Notes: generated from the sequence alone by a model not told the origin. Positions 23,927 to 35,376 are shown, numbered from the stretch's first letter. The stretch is DNA of 64,000 nt from Acestrorhynchus altus (GCA_034509495.1 CM067510.1:29581889-29645888), one strand, 5' to 3'. Numbers and translations: made by a program.

Positions 23927-24975
23927 TGAAGAATATACATTTATTTATGAATGATTGTTGGCAAAAGGTGAAATGGAAATAAAAACACAAAATAACGCAC
24001 ACTAGTAAAGGACATCAAAAGGAACCATGGACATGGAAGCAGAAATCCCTCGTAGTCACTGAAAAGCGCATGTGCCCAAGGGTGTTGTCTTTCTGTGCCC
24101 CCTTGAGTTTGTTTCTACTAAAAGCTTGTACAAATGTGGTCAAGCTTGGTTACTTTCAGTTTTAAAAAAACAAAAACAAACAAAAAACCCCCCACATCAT
24201 CCTTTTCTTTTCCTATTTTTGCCAACAAAGCACAAAATAATTTTTTACTATGTTTTAAAGAAAATGCTCTAAAATATTAAAAATATAAGCTTCAAGTTCT
24301 GGCCTCTTACAGTATTTTAAAGTTGGTTAAGACTTGGCTGATTTTTAAGAAAAAAATTGGCACTAACGAATATATCTGGGGTTACTTGGTCTTTTTTCTA
24401 ATTGTATAATTTAATTGAGAACAGAGTTTGTAAAGTATCAGAGTATATATATTGTTTCTACGACATGGTATTGCATTTATATCTTTTTACTACTCCAGTG
24501 ATCTGTGATGGCTGCAGCAGCTTTGTTTTTTTTTTTTTTTGTTTTTTTTTGTTTGTTTTTTTTCATTTTTTATTACTAAAATTGTTAAGGAAATCCATCT
24601 TTAAAATAGATCAAATATTCTAAAGATTGTGTACAGGATATTCTTTAGTGTTGGAAATTCAGTGTAGGAATATTTGCTTTTTTTTTGAAACACAAAAGTT
24701 GTATTTTCTGTTAAGAGTTCAAAAAAGATTTTTGCTATATTATGGACAATGTAATCGTATATATATTAATTTTGTACCTACATTGTGCAATACTTGATAA
24801 AATACGGTATAACAAAGTATTTTGAGTCAGTGTCTTACATGTCAAGAGGGACTGAAATAGTTTATATTAAGTTTGTATTAAAATGCTTAAAAATATATGC
24901 TTGTCTTTATTTTTTTTTATTTCATATTTGCACCCTGGCCTTTTTCAATAAAAGCAAGTTTAGTCAAAAATGAAC
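23927..24975 (+). other. tob1: tob1 3' UTR, AU-rich
   Basis: AT-rich sequence follows the stop codon, with an ATTTATTTATG element at about 23939, long T tracts (24524-24562) and little repeat content. AU-rich elements of this kind usually mark short-lived mRNAs, and TOB1 is a known unstable, rapidly induced transcript. A proximal AATAAA at 23978-23983 could give a very short UTR. The distal signal at 24947 is the better end. Confidence 0.75.
24947..24952 (+). terminator. tob1: Polyadenylation signal (AATAAA) of tob1
   Basis: A canonical hexamer about 1 kb after the stop, followed within about 40 bases by a T-rich downstream stretch (24987-25010). Cleavage is expected near 24965-24980. Confidence 0.7.
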
Positions 24976-26135
24976 TCTCATTATGACTTTTTTCTTTTTC
25001 TCCCTTTCCATCAGTGCCTAGTTTCCTAAAAATGTTGTAGCGTGGAAATCTGAAATGTTTGAGAGTACGTTCTGTACTCTTGCTGTGGGGTTAACCGCCC
25101 TGTCTTCTGTCTTTCTGATCAGAAGCAGTTGTTTTATACCATAAGTGGCTCTCAAACAGATGCCCATGTTAGCTTGCTAAACCATTAATCGATTATGCTG
25201 CCAGCGATTGATCTGTGAGAAAGTTATTTGGGTTCAGATCTGCCTTAAAGGCTTTGGGAACAGTGAGATGAGTAAGATGTGAGTGCGAGGTCAGAGTATT
25301 TGTTTTTGTATTTCTGGGTTACATCAGTGTAGGACATTTAGCACCTGGGGGTTATGAGCATTCCAAGCAGACCAGTGCAGAATAAAATCTCCATGTGGGT
25401 CTAAAGAAAAAACAGCTTTTTGTATCCCTCTAAATTCGGAGAATACAACTTCCACAGGCTTTCCTGAATGTGTTGGGTTTTCATCAATGTTCCTCAGGTT
25501 AAGTTTTAGCTCTAGGTCTTCATCTTGGTATGAAGTAAACATCAGTGTGTAAAACAAATGCATCTGGTGTAATAGTTCAGGTTAAAATTTAGAGCATTTA
25601 ACTCCAATATTGAGCAACGCTGGTTGCAATCATATGTGGCAAAGGTTGCTTCCAAACATTTTGACCTAATTGCACATGTTCTGCTCTATATCGCTGTGTC
25701 CAGCCTCCCTCTGTGAAAGCTTGTTACTCTTGTGGACATTCCATCCTTGCTCATCAATTACTCTTGAAATGTGCACTTTGTTTTTGCAGCTGAGTGTAAA
25801 GCTCCTCTTGTGAGTGCTGGGATTAGACTGTTCATAGCATTCACAAAGCCTGCTTGTTTATTTTCAGTGCCGAAGTTCAAAAGTGAGCCGAAACATCATG
25901 TGAACTTGGGTATGACCAAGTCGCATATTTGTCCAAGGTGCCGTATTTGTTGTCATTGAATTCACTAAGGTTCGATACTATTGATAAACTACTGTAAAAA
26001 GCAGACTGATGGCTTCACTGAACATTGTTACCAATGCTTTCTTTCCAAATATTGAGTTTTTGATATTGTGTCTGCTGGTTCCAAACACTGTAGGATGCCT
26101 GTAGGGTCAAATGTATTTGTGATACTATGGCAGGC
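24976..26135. other. Non-coding stretch downstream of tob1
   Basis: Unique-looking sequence with no exon or repeat family recognised. Confidence 0.5.
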
Positions 26136-26441
26136 CTACTGTATAGAACCAGCACTGCTTGGAATCATCTCACCTACTTTAGATCTGTGAGGAAGCTTCA
26201 GTATATAGAAATAATTCCTGAGCATTATAGTCTCATCTACCATCTCGATGAGCTTCTGAATCTTCTCATGGATAATCATAAGTAGGCCCTTCAGGTCCAG
26301 CAAGTCAAAATCCACCCTAGGATTGGGAGAATTTTTAGGACCTGGATTACCCACCTTTGAGTAATCTGGATCCACCATTTTCATATTGGGTTTAGGTTTC
26401 TTTGTAGAATAATAATGGCCCTTACTCCACCTTGAGTTCAT
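26136..26441 (-). pseudogene. Possible degenerate coding fragment of unknown origin
   Basis: A 101-codon minus-strand frame with balanced, charged composition (MNSRWSKGHYYSTKKPKPN..., ...LLMIIHEKIQKLIEMVDETI...) rather than simple-repeat bias. A stop codon sits directly before its ATG. A second frame just upstream on the same strand (about 26540 to 26445, beginning MSSTEVGISGPASSN) is also open until it meets a stop near this ATG, which could reflect a frameshift in an old coding copy. I do not recognise the family. It may be a retrocopy or transposon piece, or chance. Confidence 0.25.
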
Positions 26442-26751
26442 TTATCTAATAATGACTTGGTAGTCTGAACCACAGCAGAGCCGCCAAGGCAGTTGGAACT
26501 TGCTGGACCTGAAATACCCACCTCAGTGGATGACATAGAGATCTGAAGGGGTAAATACTTTCAAAAGGTCAGAGGTAGCTCATGCTGACACTGATTTTGG
26601 TTCACCGAAGTTCATGCAGTAAAATCAGCTGAAGTATTTCATTACAGTGGATTCCAGACAGATGCCAGAATGACATCTTCTGGCAGGTTGGCTTGGTAAA
26701 GTCTAAATTTTAGCCATCGCTGGCTTTGTGTAGTTTCAGGTGCTTTCATGT

Positions 26752-26890
26752 ACTAGTGCGTCTCAAAAAATGGAATGGAAAGTTTTTTGATCATTTAATT
26801 GAAAATTGAACTCATATTTTATGTACTTTATATTTAAGTGGTATAGAAGTCATACTGATCAAGAGTAAAACAAAAAAGGCTTGAAATGTC
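26752..26890. mobile_element. Tc1-like terminal fragment, family B
   Basis: TACTAGTGCGTCTCAAAAAATGGAATGG..GATCATTTAATTGAAAATTG matches the terminal region of a fish Tc1-like family. Its inner region is seen at 54690-55060. Confidence 0.5.
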
Positions 26891-26951
26891 ATTTTAGGTG
26901 TAATGACTGTGAAAGCTGGGGATATTTTCTGAGTGAGCAGCAAAGCACGTT

Positions 26952-26989
26952 TGTAAGTCTCTCTGGATAAGGGCGTCTGCTAAATGCCA
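26952..26989 (+). mobile_element. SINE/LINE tail fragment
   Basis: GTAAGTC..CTCTGGATAAGGGCGTCTGC then TAAATGCC is the shared tail of the window's SINEs and of the LINE at 3457. Confidence 0.75.
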
Positions 26990-27008
26990 ACACAGGAACA
27001 AAGGATAA

Positions 27009-27096
27009 GACATAACCCCTGTGACCCTATTCAGGAATAAGCTGTACAGAAAATGGATGGATGGATGGATGGATGGATGGATGGATGGACATAACC
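27009..27096 (+). mobile_element. Very short LINE 3'-end insertion with 9-bp target duplication
   Basis: GACATAACC flanks both sides (27009-27017 and 27088-27096). The insert is only about 70 bases: TGACCCTATTCAGGAATAAG..CAGAAAATGG followed by (ATGG)n. It is the extreme 3' end of a LINE with a tetranucleotide tail. Confidence 0.75.
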
Positions 27097-27199
27097 TATC
27101 TGGTGAGCAAGCCAAAGGGGTGACAGTGGCAAGGAAAAACTCCCGTCCCGTCCTCCCCTGGTCAAACTTCAGTGTTGTTTTGAGAGGCACTAATGTATA

Positions 27200-27480
27200 C
27201 ATACTATATGGACAAAATAATTGGGACACCTGCTCTTTCATTGTTTCTTCCAAATTCACGGGTACTACTTTTGCCGGAATAACTGTCGGAACACTTTCTA
27301 CTAGATATCTACTGTGAGAAATTGATTGCACTCAGCACAGACAGAGGATGGGAAATTGGATGATCCCACCCACTTCATCTCCAACTCCATAAAACATCGC
27401 AAAATGATTGGATAGAGCGCCGTCATTCCAGAGAACAGTTTTCTGGTTTGAAAACAACAAATACTTGCCACTTTCATTTC
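27200..27480. mobile_element. Mariner-like MITE fragment
   Basis: It starts ACTATATGGACAAAATAATTGGGACACC, a terminal repeat common in fish MITEs. Inside, TGATTGGATAGAGC..GTCATTCCAGAGAACA follows the same family. The far terminus was not found. Confidence 0.55.
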
Positions 27481-27699
27481 TAAGAACAAGGTGCAGTCAA
27501 ACACTTAAGCATGCAAAGTTCAACACTCTTACAAAAATTCTTGGTATCTGTGTAGAAGTTGAAAATCAGGTCAATCAAGCACAGGAATTGCCATGTAAGA
27601 CAGCTATTTTAAACCCATAAGGGCTTTCAGAGAGGCAATTGTTTTGTAGTGCTGTCAGGTGTCACATGGCATATAAAAATACTCTTCATTTTCTCCCCT

Positions 27700-28530
27700 T
27701 GGTAACTAATCAAATGCTGTAAACCCTCGTGTTACATTCTATTATGACATCCTAACAATTGAGCTTGCTGTCCCAAAACAACACTCCTTTTCTTTTCATG
27801 CTAAAATGACTTGTAGCAAATAGTAACCCTTCCCTTTTCCATAGTTCCTCCTAAAGTTGCATTTGGAACTCTGATGGTAACTAATCAAATACATGAATCT
27901 TTATGCCACAATCACATTCTAAAGGAACTAATCAAAGACTGTAAACAATTCTAATGTTACAACACACAATTATCACATCCAAACCTTTGATCTTCTTGTC
28001 CGAGAACAATCCTTCTGCTTTCTCTGCTAAATGTTGAGTTTTTCCTAAAGCACAGTTTAGAATGCTGTGGGTTACTAATCACAGCCTGCTTAATGTAAAC
28101 CATTAGGGCGTCATCATCGTCCATTAACACTCTATTATGACGTCAGAACAATTGATCATCTTGTCCCGGAACAATCCTCTGCTTTCCCGACTAAATGCTG
28201 AGTTTTTCTTGGAGCATTTTTTTTTTTTGGAATGCCGTTGGTAACTAATCAAAGCCTGCAAACCACTCTGATGTTACAAGTGCCCCTAACACATTATTAT
28301 CACATCAAAACAATTGGTCTTCTTGTCCCGGAACAATCCTCTGCTTTCTGTACCAAATGGAATTTGGAATTCTGGTGAGAACTAATCAAAGGCTGTAAGT
28401 CATTAAAAGGGTTGAATGTTATGATGTCATAAGACAGTTATTATGGCATCCCAGTGGACTTTGTTGTCCCAAAACAAAACTCTTCTACTTCCCATGCTAA
28501 AAATGACTAGTAACCAAAAGTAAGCAGTTG
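27700..28530. repeat. Diverged tandem array, five units of about 140-190 bp
   Basis: Units start near 27702, 27873, 28066, 28230 and 28377, each with a GGTAACTAATCAAA-type head. Each then carries a variant of TATTATGACATC..ACAATTGATCTTCTTGTCCC, followed by GGAACAATCCTCTGCTTTC and a TTTGGAATGCTG-type end. Unit 2 holds an extra partial head. Divergence between units is high, so the array is old. No protein is encoded. Confidence 0.8.
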
Positions 28531-30184
28531 TGTCTTTTGTGGCACACACAGCACACAACAGTGAAGCTTAAGTGCCCGGAATGGGTGAGTGATTCTTTTG
28601 CAACAGAACCCTTCGCACAATGAATGACTTGTCAGTGAGCAGGGCTCGAGCGCAAGCAGATGCAGTATTGATGGATTTTGTTTGCCGTTCTTGAGCCTCC
28701 CTCTTGGAGTGTATCAGTGGCAGAAGCAGAGACCATTCCTCTCCCCCTCCCCAACCCCCCACCCCTGGCAGTCCCTAAAGTATTTGATGTTCCCGGCCCT
28801 GTGTAATTTAATCTCAGTTGGTTCCCTGCAGCTCTCACCCATAAACCTCTGCTCTTATAATAGGAAGCTGCAACACAATTTCTCCTCTAATCTAGCTGCC
28901 TCTGCTCAGGAGAGATAAGACAGCAGTTTGTTTTGGCCACGGATTGCCCGCTGGAACTTAATTGTTATGCCCATGTAATGTATGGTAGCCTTCGCCACAT
29001 GGAAACACACACACTCCCTGCTCTGCTCGTGTTGAGTACTTGACGGACATTAGATTTTATTAGGATAAAACTTAACCTTTTAATCAGAGCGGCCTTTCAT
29101 TATGCTTTCCCAGCTGACGCGGCCAGTCATTTAGATGTTCAAAGCGTAAGCCCTCTCCTATGACATAGTAAGCCTTTTCTTTTGGTCTCAGTAAATTGGC
29201 TTGAGCTTAGAGGCCTTGTAAAAAATAATGTGTTGGGGGGGGGGGGGGGGCGTGGCGCCTGCACCAGCACACATGTTCACACTTCTTGAAAAGGCTTATG
29301 AGGAAACACCCCATATGTCAGGGCTGAAGAATTCCTCTCTGATTCAAGCCAGTGGAATCCCAGTCAGGAGACCCGTGACATATAGGAAACTATCCATCAG
29401 TTTAACCCCATGTGGAACCAAACTGTTTATAGTCTCCACTCTTGCGACTTACGTAACAAGGCCTGCTGCTAAAATTGGCCCCTTCAAAACATTTACTTAA
29501 ATGTTTTGTTTTTTTTCCTTTAAATTCAGCGTGAAGCTTTTGGTTTCCCCACGCTTCCCGAAGAGTGGCTGCTGTGCTGCCGCAGCAAGCAGACTCAGCC
29601 GTCTTACGTCAGCAGTGTGTTTGAATCCGTCGAGGTAGGAAAAAATCAGTGCAGCACTCAGAGGAACTCTCCCCAGTCTAAATTATTCAGCACGGATGAA
29701 GCGAAAAGGCCCACTGACGTGTTACACAATTTTCAGCTAAGGTCAAGGTAAAAGGGATAAATCCATGGTTTCTGCCACTCTGTCAGAGACAGGACAGGCC
29801 AGAGATCAGCAACTCAAACTTTAAGAACAGAAAATGTGTCCTATGTGAACCAAAATCTAACCATCCTCGGAGCCACTGAAAATCGGAGGGCAGACTGAAG
29901 TTCGTAATAATCGGTGATACCATATTCAGTACTTGAAACTGAAGCTGTTTCAATAACATAGATAAAAACCTTGTAAATTGTTTGTAGTATTCACGAATGC
30001 ACAAAAAATGGCTACTGTGCTTGTAATTTATCAGTAATCAGCAAGCTGATTGACTCTTTTTGTTGAAGGGCAGGGCTTTATCTCTAAATAGACTGCTGTG
30101 GAACCATGATGCAATAGAACTTAAAGAGCTGCAATATGCTCAATACTAGTAGTATTAGGCATATTAACTATGCCTAACACTACA
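28531..30184. other. Unique non-coding stretch with a G16 run
   Basis: A G16 run is at 29235-29250. The part from 28660 to 29190 is well-mixed sequence with homeodomain-like TAATTG and TTTTAATCAGAGC motifs and is a candidate conserved non-coding element. No exon is supported. Confidence 0.4.
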
Positions 30185-30640
30185 GGGGTCCCCCTTATGC
30201 TGTGACAACAGATCTGACCATTGAAGACATAGACCCCTCATAGACAAGATCTCTGAAGTTTTCCTGAAGTACCAAGACATCAGATCCTTCAAGACCTGTA
30301 TGATGTGAGGTCTGGCCTCCATGAACATTAGTGAACCATGCTTGTCCATGACCCTGCTGTTGGTTGACTGCTTTTTCTTCCTAGAACCATTTTGGCAGGT
30401 AGGTCATTAGGTATACTGACCATTGCATGCAGACCTGGTTGAGGTATAAGGAAGCTCTGACCCACTAATCCCTCAACCCTAATGAAATATTTTTACGCTT
30501 TCCCATTTTTTCTGCTTCCAACACATCAACTATAATGACTGATCACTTGCTGCCTTGACAGATGCCACTGTTGATGAAGATAATCAGTGTTTTTCACTTC
30601 ATCTGTCAGTGGTGCTAATGTTATGGAGGATCAGTGTAAA
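30185..30640. mobile_element. Decayed DNA-transposon/MITE of a common fish family
   Basis: The right part keeps CTGCTTCCAACACATCAAC, GATCACTTGCTGCCT, GATGAAGATAATCAGTG, CACTTCATCTGTCAGTGGT and ATGTTATGG..GATCAGTGTA. These match a teleost element ending in CACCTGTCAGTGGTCATAAT. Confidence 0.6.
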
Positions 30641-31251
30641 GGGAATCAGTTCTGTACTGCATGCTGAAAGTAGGAATGAGGGCTGAACGACTGTCTCGCA
30701 GATAATCACAAAGATATGTTTGTCTTTGTAGAAATGTTCCCGTCTCACTGAGTTATACAATATTCTTTGTGGGATTTTGTGGGGCACAGTTCTAAATTTT
30801 GATGTAATAGATTTTCTAATGTGTTACAGACATTTTTACATAACTGTGATTATGGTGGGTTTTGCAGGATTTGCAGGAACATTCGCACGAGTAGCTGGTA
30901 TCTCTGTTTGTGTATCACTTTTCCCACCTAAAAACAACTCGTATAGTTCTTGTAACAGAATAATAGCAAAAACAAACTAGCACAGGCCTAGGGCTTCGCT
31001 TTGTGTTTGCCAAACTAGTTTATGAACATTTTAGCTTTCATTTTAAAAAATGGGAAAGGGATTGTCATGACACCCTGGTGCGTACTGAGCATGTATTTAT
31101 TACCAGCAGTGCTGAACATGTTTGGGCCCTAAGAGCACATAGTGTTGGTCATCTAACCTGGTCCTCTGACGTACCTGTTATTCTCACAAGCAATATTTTA
31201 ATGGTTCATGAACTATATTTTATATATAGTTGTATTTATAAATGTAAATAT

Positions 31252-31287
<36 letters not shown>

Positions 31288-33239
31288 TTTTTATTGTTTT
31301 TGTGATAAAGCTTGTAGACATAAGTAGATATAAGTTATAAGCAGTGATTCACTGTTTTTTGAATGAAGCTGGCCAATCAAAACAGTGTGTTTACATATAA
31401 TCCCCATTACTCGAAAAAAATATCATCTTCATAGGAGAGGAAAAAAACATTCTCAACTTCCAATGGAAGTCAATGAAAAAGTCATTTCAAGTCATTTTGG
31501 AGCATTTCCATTTGTTCATTCAAATTATGTCAAAATGAAGATCATATGTGAAAAAAGATCATATGTGTAGAGAAGCTGATTTAAGAGATCTCTGTATGTC
31601 ACAGCCCTTTTAATTATAAAATTAAAGAGGATGGAAAATGGCCATATTAAACATGAAACACTATGAATTTTATATAAAAATACACAAACATCATAAATGG
31701 GCACTGTAGGATACAATACTAAAGGTTTTGAAAATAAAACTGTAAAAATCTAATCATGTAATCTACAAGAGTCATCAGTCACATTAAGAGTCTTCAGTAT
31801 TTCCGTAATTCCAAAACATCACAAGTGATGAAATCCATCAGTAATATTGGCTTGTTCAATATATTATGGGTGCACATATTCAACTGTTGCCTTTTGGCTG
31901 TGCAGCAAATATCAGAGAAGAAACTCTTCTAGGGGTTTGAAACTCTTTTGGTTCTTCTCAGAAACTTATTCTACCAGTTTTTCAGAGGCCTTTCTTCCAT
32001 ACAGATGGTTCAGAAAACAATGGAAATATGGAACGTCCCTCAGAGACCTTTGTTCTTACTTGTGGACACGGATCTACAGTTCCTCTTTTGCTCAGGCCAC
32101 AGTTCAGTCGAGGTCAAACAGTAGAAGATTCATAGTTTAGAAAAGCATAAATGAAAGCTTGGTTTAGTTCTAACATAAGACCCAAATGCCAAACCTTCTT
32201 CCTTTCCTTTACCAATCAACTGCCCCCAACTGTCCCCAGTTCGGTCCTGTTAGTCGTTCAGGGGGTTGGGACTGTGGTACAAGACCAGGCCCGACTATGG
32301 GGCCAACGCTCTGTCCTCTAAATACCCCTAAAGACTTCAACTCAAATTGCAACATTCGAGTTGTACATTCCTGGTCTTATTAAATGTCTTCTGCATATTT
32401 CCTAGAGACTTCTGGTAGAAATGTGGATGAATGTTGAAGATCATTGTCATTCTAGAACAATCAGCAACCCCATATTAGCCTCTGTGGCCAGACAGACAGA
32501 CATTTCCCTATCTGTCCTGAAGCATGGGAGACAGATAGGGAAATATCTGTCCTGAAGTTCATGGCAGAGATCAAGTTGTCTTGATTCCAGAAGTTTACCA
32601 TAAGTAGTAATATTGAGTGTAGTATCTATGGTTGATACCAAAATGACAATGCTGAACTTCAGGCCACGAATGTGCTGCGTTGCAGTAAAATGCTGTCTAG
32701 AAATAAATTTGATTCCATTTATGTCAGAACCCCTGCTTAGACTTGTCATGTTTGCACACAGACTTATCTGTGCTCTGTGTTCAGTTATGCTGCAAATGTT
32801 TGGTTGTGTCTGATGAAAAGGATGTGAGGTAAAGAGACTGTTATCATTAATGCAAACACTGTGTCAGGCTGTACTTTTTAAGAATACATAAAGACTATCG
32901 CGTTCACAGTCACTGACATATCTAGGTCTTCCAGATGGTCTAGAGTGACGTTTAATGGCCCGAAACTGGTCCCACCCACCCAAAAAGGACGAGAGTAGTT
33001 GATTGTCAGTTCCTAACTGCATTAATGTTTAGTCTGATATGTTTCTCCTTCAGTTACCAGTGAAGTACTAACCAATGGGAAAGCTCATTCAGCTGTATCT
33101 CCAGTGGTGCTTAAGAGTTAGTCAGAGGTTCACAGAAGCCCTTAAAGTAAATACGAAAAACCACATTGAACAGGTACAAAATATACTTGACCATTTATTT
33201 ATTTTTTTTTACAAATCTTGCAATACTACATATCTGTTA
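30641..33239. other. Long non-coding stretch
   Basis: It contains a (TA)n microsatellite at 31256-31284, a copy of the dispersed CAATGGAAGTCAATG / CATTTCCATTTGTTCATTC repeat at 31440-31530, and a 15-bp-stem hairpin at 32502-32544. No exon is supported. Confidence 0.5.
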
Positions 33240-34160
33240 GTGGCAAAAATGTGTGAACCTTTGCTTTCAGTTTTTGGTGTGACACCCTTGTGCAGCAAGT
33301 AATGCAACGAAATATTTCTGGTAACCGTAGTCCTGCCCATTCCTTAAACCAGCCTTAACTCTATATTGTTGTTGGGTTTCCTCCTATGAACTGTTGCTTC
33401 AGGCCCTTCCATAATATTTCTATTGGATTAAGGTCAAGACACTGATTTGACCATTTCAAAACATGTACTTTATTCTCCTTTATACAGTCTTTGATTAAAC
33501 AACTTGTGTACTTAGTGTCATTGTCTTGCTGCATGACCCAGAGATGTCCTGACAATTTCCTTTAGAAACTGCTGGCATACTTTAGAATTCATTGTTCTAA
33601 GCCATCCTGGCCCAGATGCAAAACAAGCTCAAACCACGGCACTCTCACCACTGTGTTTCACGGATGGGATAAGGTTTTTATGTTGGAATGCAATGTTTTC
33701 CTTTCTCCACACTTCTCACTGAAAACAAAAAGATGTGTTTTGGTCACATCTGTCCAAAAAACATTGTTCCAATAGCTTTCTGGCTTGTCCCTGTGATTGT
33801 CAGCAAACTAAAACAGTGTAGCAGTGTTCATTGGCCTTCTCCTTGCAACCCAGCCACGCATACCATTGTTAACATAAGCTCATATGAGAAAGGCCTACAG
33901 TTGTTCAGAAGTTACCATGGGTTCCTTTGTGACCTTGTGGGCTATTACACATCTTGCTGTTGCCATGATCTTTTTTGGTCTAGAACTCCTGGGGAGGGTA
34001 ATAATGGTCTTGAATGTCCTTTTTCTGATTATGGATTGATGGAGTCCAAAAAATAATCTTTAGAGATGGTTTTGTAACCTTTTCCAGTCTGAGGAACATA
34101 AACAAGTCTTCTTCTGAGCTTCTTGGAAATCAACAGAAATATAGATCATTGTAAGCGGTT
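33240..34160 (-). mobile_element. Decayed Tc1/mariner transposase region, family C
   Basis: On the minus strand, 33555 to 33361 encodes WVMQQDNDTKYTS..., VLKWSNQCLDLNPIEILWKG and then LKQQ. This is the DDE-domain C-terminus of Tc1 transposases (usual form WPSQSPDLNPIE-LW). Plus-strand text further right (GAGATGGTTTTGTAACCTTTTCCAG, TCTTCTTCTGAGCTTCTTGG) corresponds to the DNA-binding part. Stops and frameshifts abound. Terminal repeats were not identified. Confidence 0.8.
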
Positions 34161-34254
34161 AACAAACTGATAAAAAAATACAGATTCTACAATGTTCCAT
34201 TAAATTTTGGTTTTATCAAATATAACACATTTGTTGCTGATCTAACAGACTGCT

Positions 34255-34462
34255 AATCCATATCAGGGCACACACTCATTCTCACACACACACACACACA
34301 CACCAGGGTAATTTAAAGTAGCAAATTCACATGATCTCCATGTTTTTGGAATGTGGAAATCCACATAAACATGGAACTCCACCCAGATAGAGTCTCAAAC
34401 CCAAGCCTTTGGTGCTGGGAGGCAAATATGCAACAAACAAGCCACAGTGCCACCTGTTGATA
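34255..34462 (-). mobile_element. Decayed SINE/LINE-type repeat
   Basis: On the minus strand: GGCACTGTGGCTTG.., TGGGTTTGAGACTC (B-box-like), CTGGGTGGAGTTCCATG, CCAAAAACATGGAGATCATG, TTAAATTACCC, then (GTGT)n. This is a widespread vertebrate-fish family. Partial copies lie at 48660-48790 and 52330-52470. Confidence 0.55.
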
Positions 34463-35179
34463 TGTGTCACCTCCCAGTGCAACAGGAAGTCACATATAAC
34501 TCTGAACAAACGCTCTGAGCGTAGCATATACATATCCAGATAGTGCCTTTAGACTGGTTTAAAATAACAAACAACATAATTACAAACTGTGATAGATATT
34601 TTGTAATTGTTTTTACTTTAAATGATGGGTAGTTTCCTCCCAACCAATCAGAATAAAAAATGGTAAAAAAAAAAAAAAGAACAAAGCTTGTGCAATGACC
34701 TTTTTTTTTACTTTAATCAAAAGCAAATTTCAGAGACAGCTGTAGCTGTGACAACGGATGTGAAGTGGATATCCACTCGAGTACAACAAATACAAAAGGA
34801 AGAGAAGAGAATCAGGTTGGGCAGACAATGACGAGAGATGTTCATTCTAGTTATCGTGTTGACAGAGCGGGACATCAGTTCGATGCTTTTACGATGCAAT
34901 ATGGAGTGCTGAAATTTCTGTTTGTCCTTGTTCTTGTCCTGGTAGACTATTCTGCCTTCATTGCTTCTGATGAAATATTTAGTTTACCTTGAATCCTGGA
35001 ATTGACTTAATGCATTTGTGTCTGAATGCATTATCCATTGCACTGGGTGAGCTTAACCTATGTTAACCTATGTTAGATAAACACTTTTGTCCCCTTTTTG
35101 TATTTCATGGCAACATTATGTACCATTTTTTACATTTAGTTTTTTTTTCCTCAAGATTTGCTTTGAGGATCCATTGTTG
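34463..35179. other. Non-coding stretch, nothing recognised
   Basis: AT-rich sequence. A short poly(A) run lies at about 34664-34678. Confidence 0.5.
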
Positions 35180-35376
35180 TGGCTCCCACAGCGAGCCGCC
35201 ACATTATGTGTGAGACTGGGGTTCTATTCCCAGTTTGGGCACCTATGCGGTGCTACACAACTAAGTGTAATGTTGCCCAAGACTCCTAACATTACTGCAG
35301 CCCACCGCTATAATATGAGTGACCTCGTATGTCGCTCTGTATAAGAGTGTCAGATAAATGCTGTAAATACAGTATA
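35180..35376 (+). mobile_element. tRNA-derived SINE with LINE-type tail
   Basis: B-box-like GGTTCTATTCC (35220-35230) lies within GAGACTGGGGTTCTATTCCC. The tail is TGTCGCTCTGTATAAGAGTG then TCAGATAAATGCTGTAAATA. It is the same family as 11110-11297. Confidence 0.78.

Noticed and set aside
26894..27331. A 145-codon minus-strand frame.
   Set aside because: It is stitched from a MITE fragment, an (ATGG)n LINE tail giving a Ser-Ile-His-Pro repeat, and a SINE tail.
33361..34060. Could any Tc1 copy here still be active (also 12741, 53861)?
   Set aside because: All have frameshifts, stops or large deletions, and none has two clear terminal repeats around an open transposase frame.
35210..35240. 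Possible tRNA genes at polymerase III B-box motifs (also 11162).
   Set aside because: No cloverleaf or anticodon arm can be drawn, and each is followed by the SINE body and LINE-type tail.
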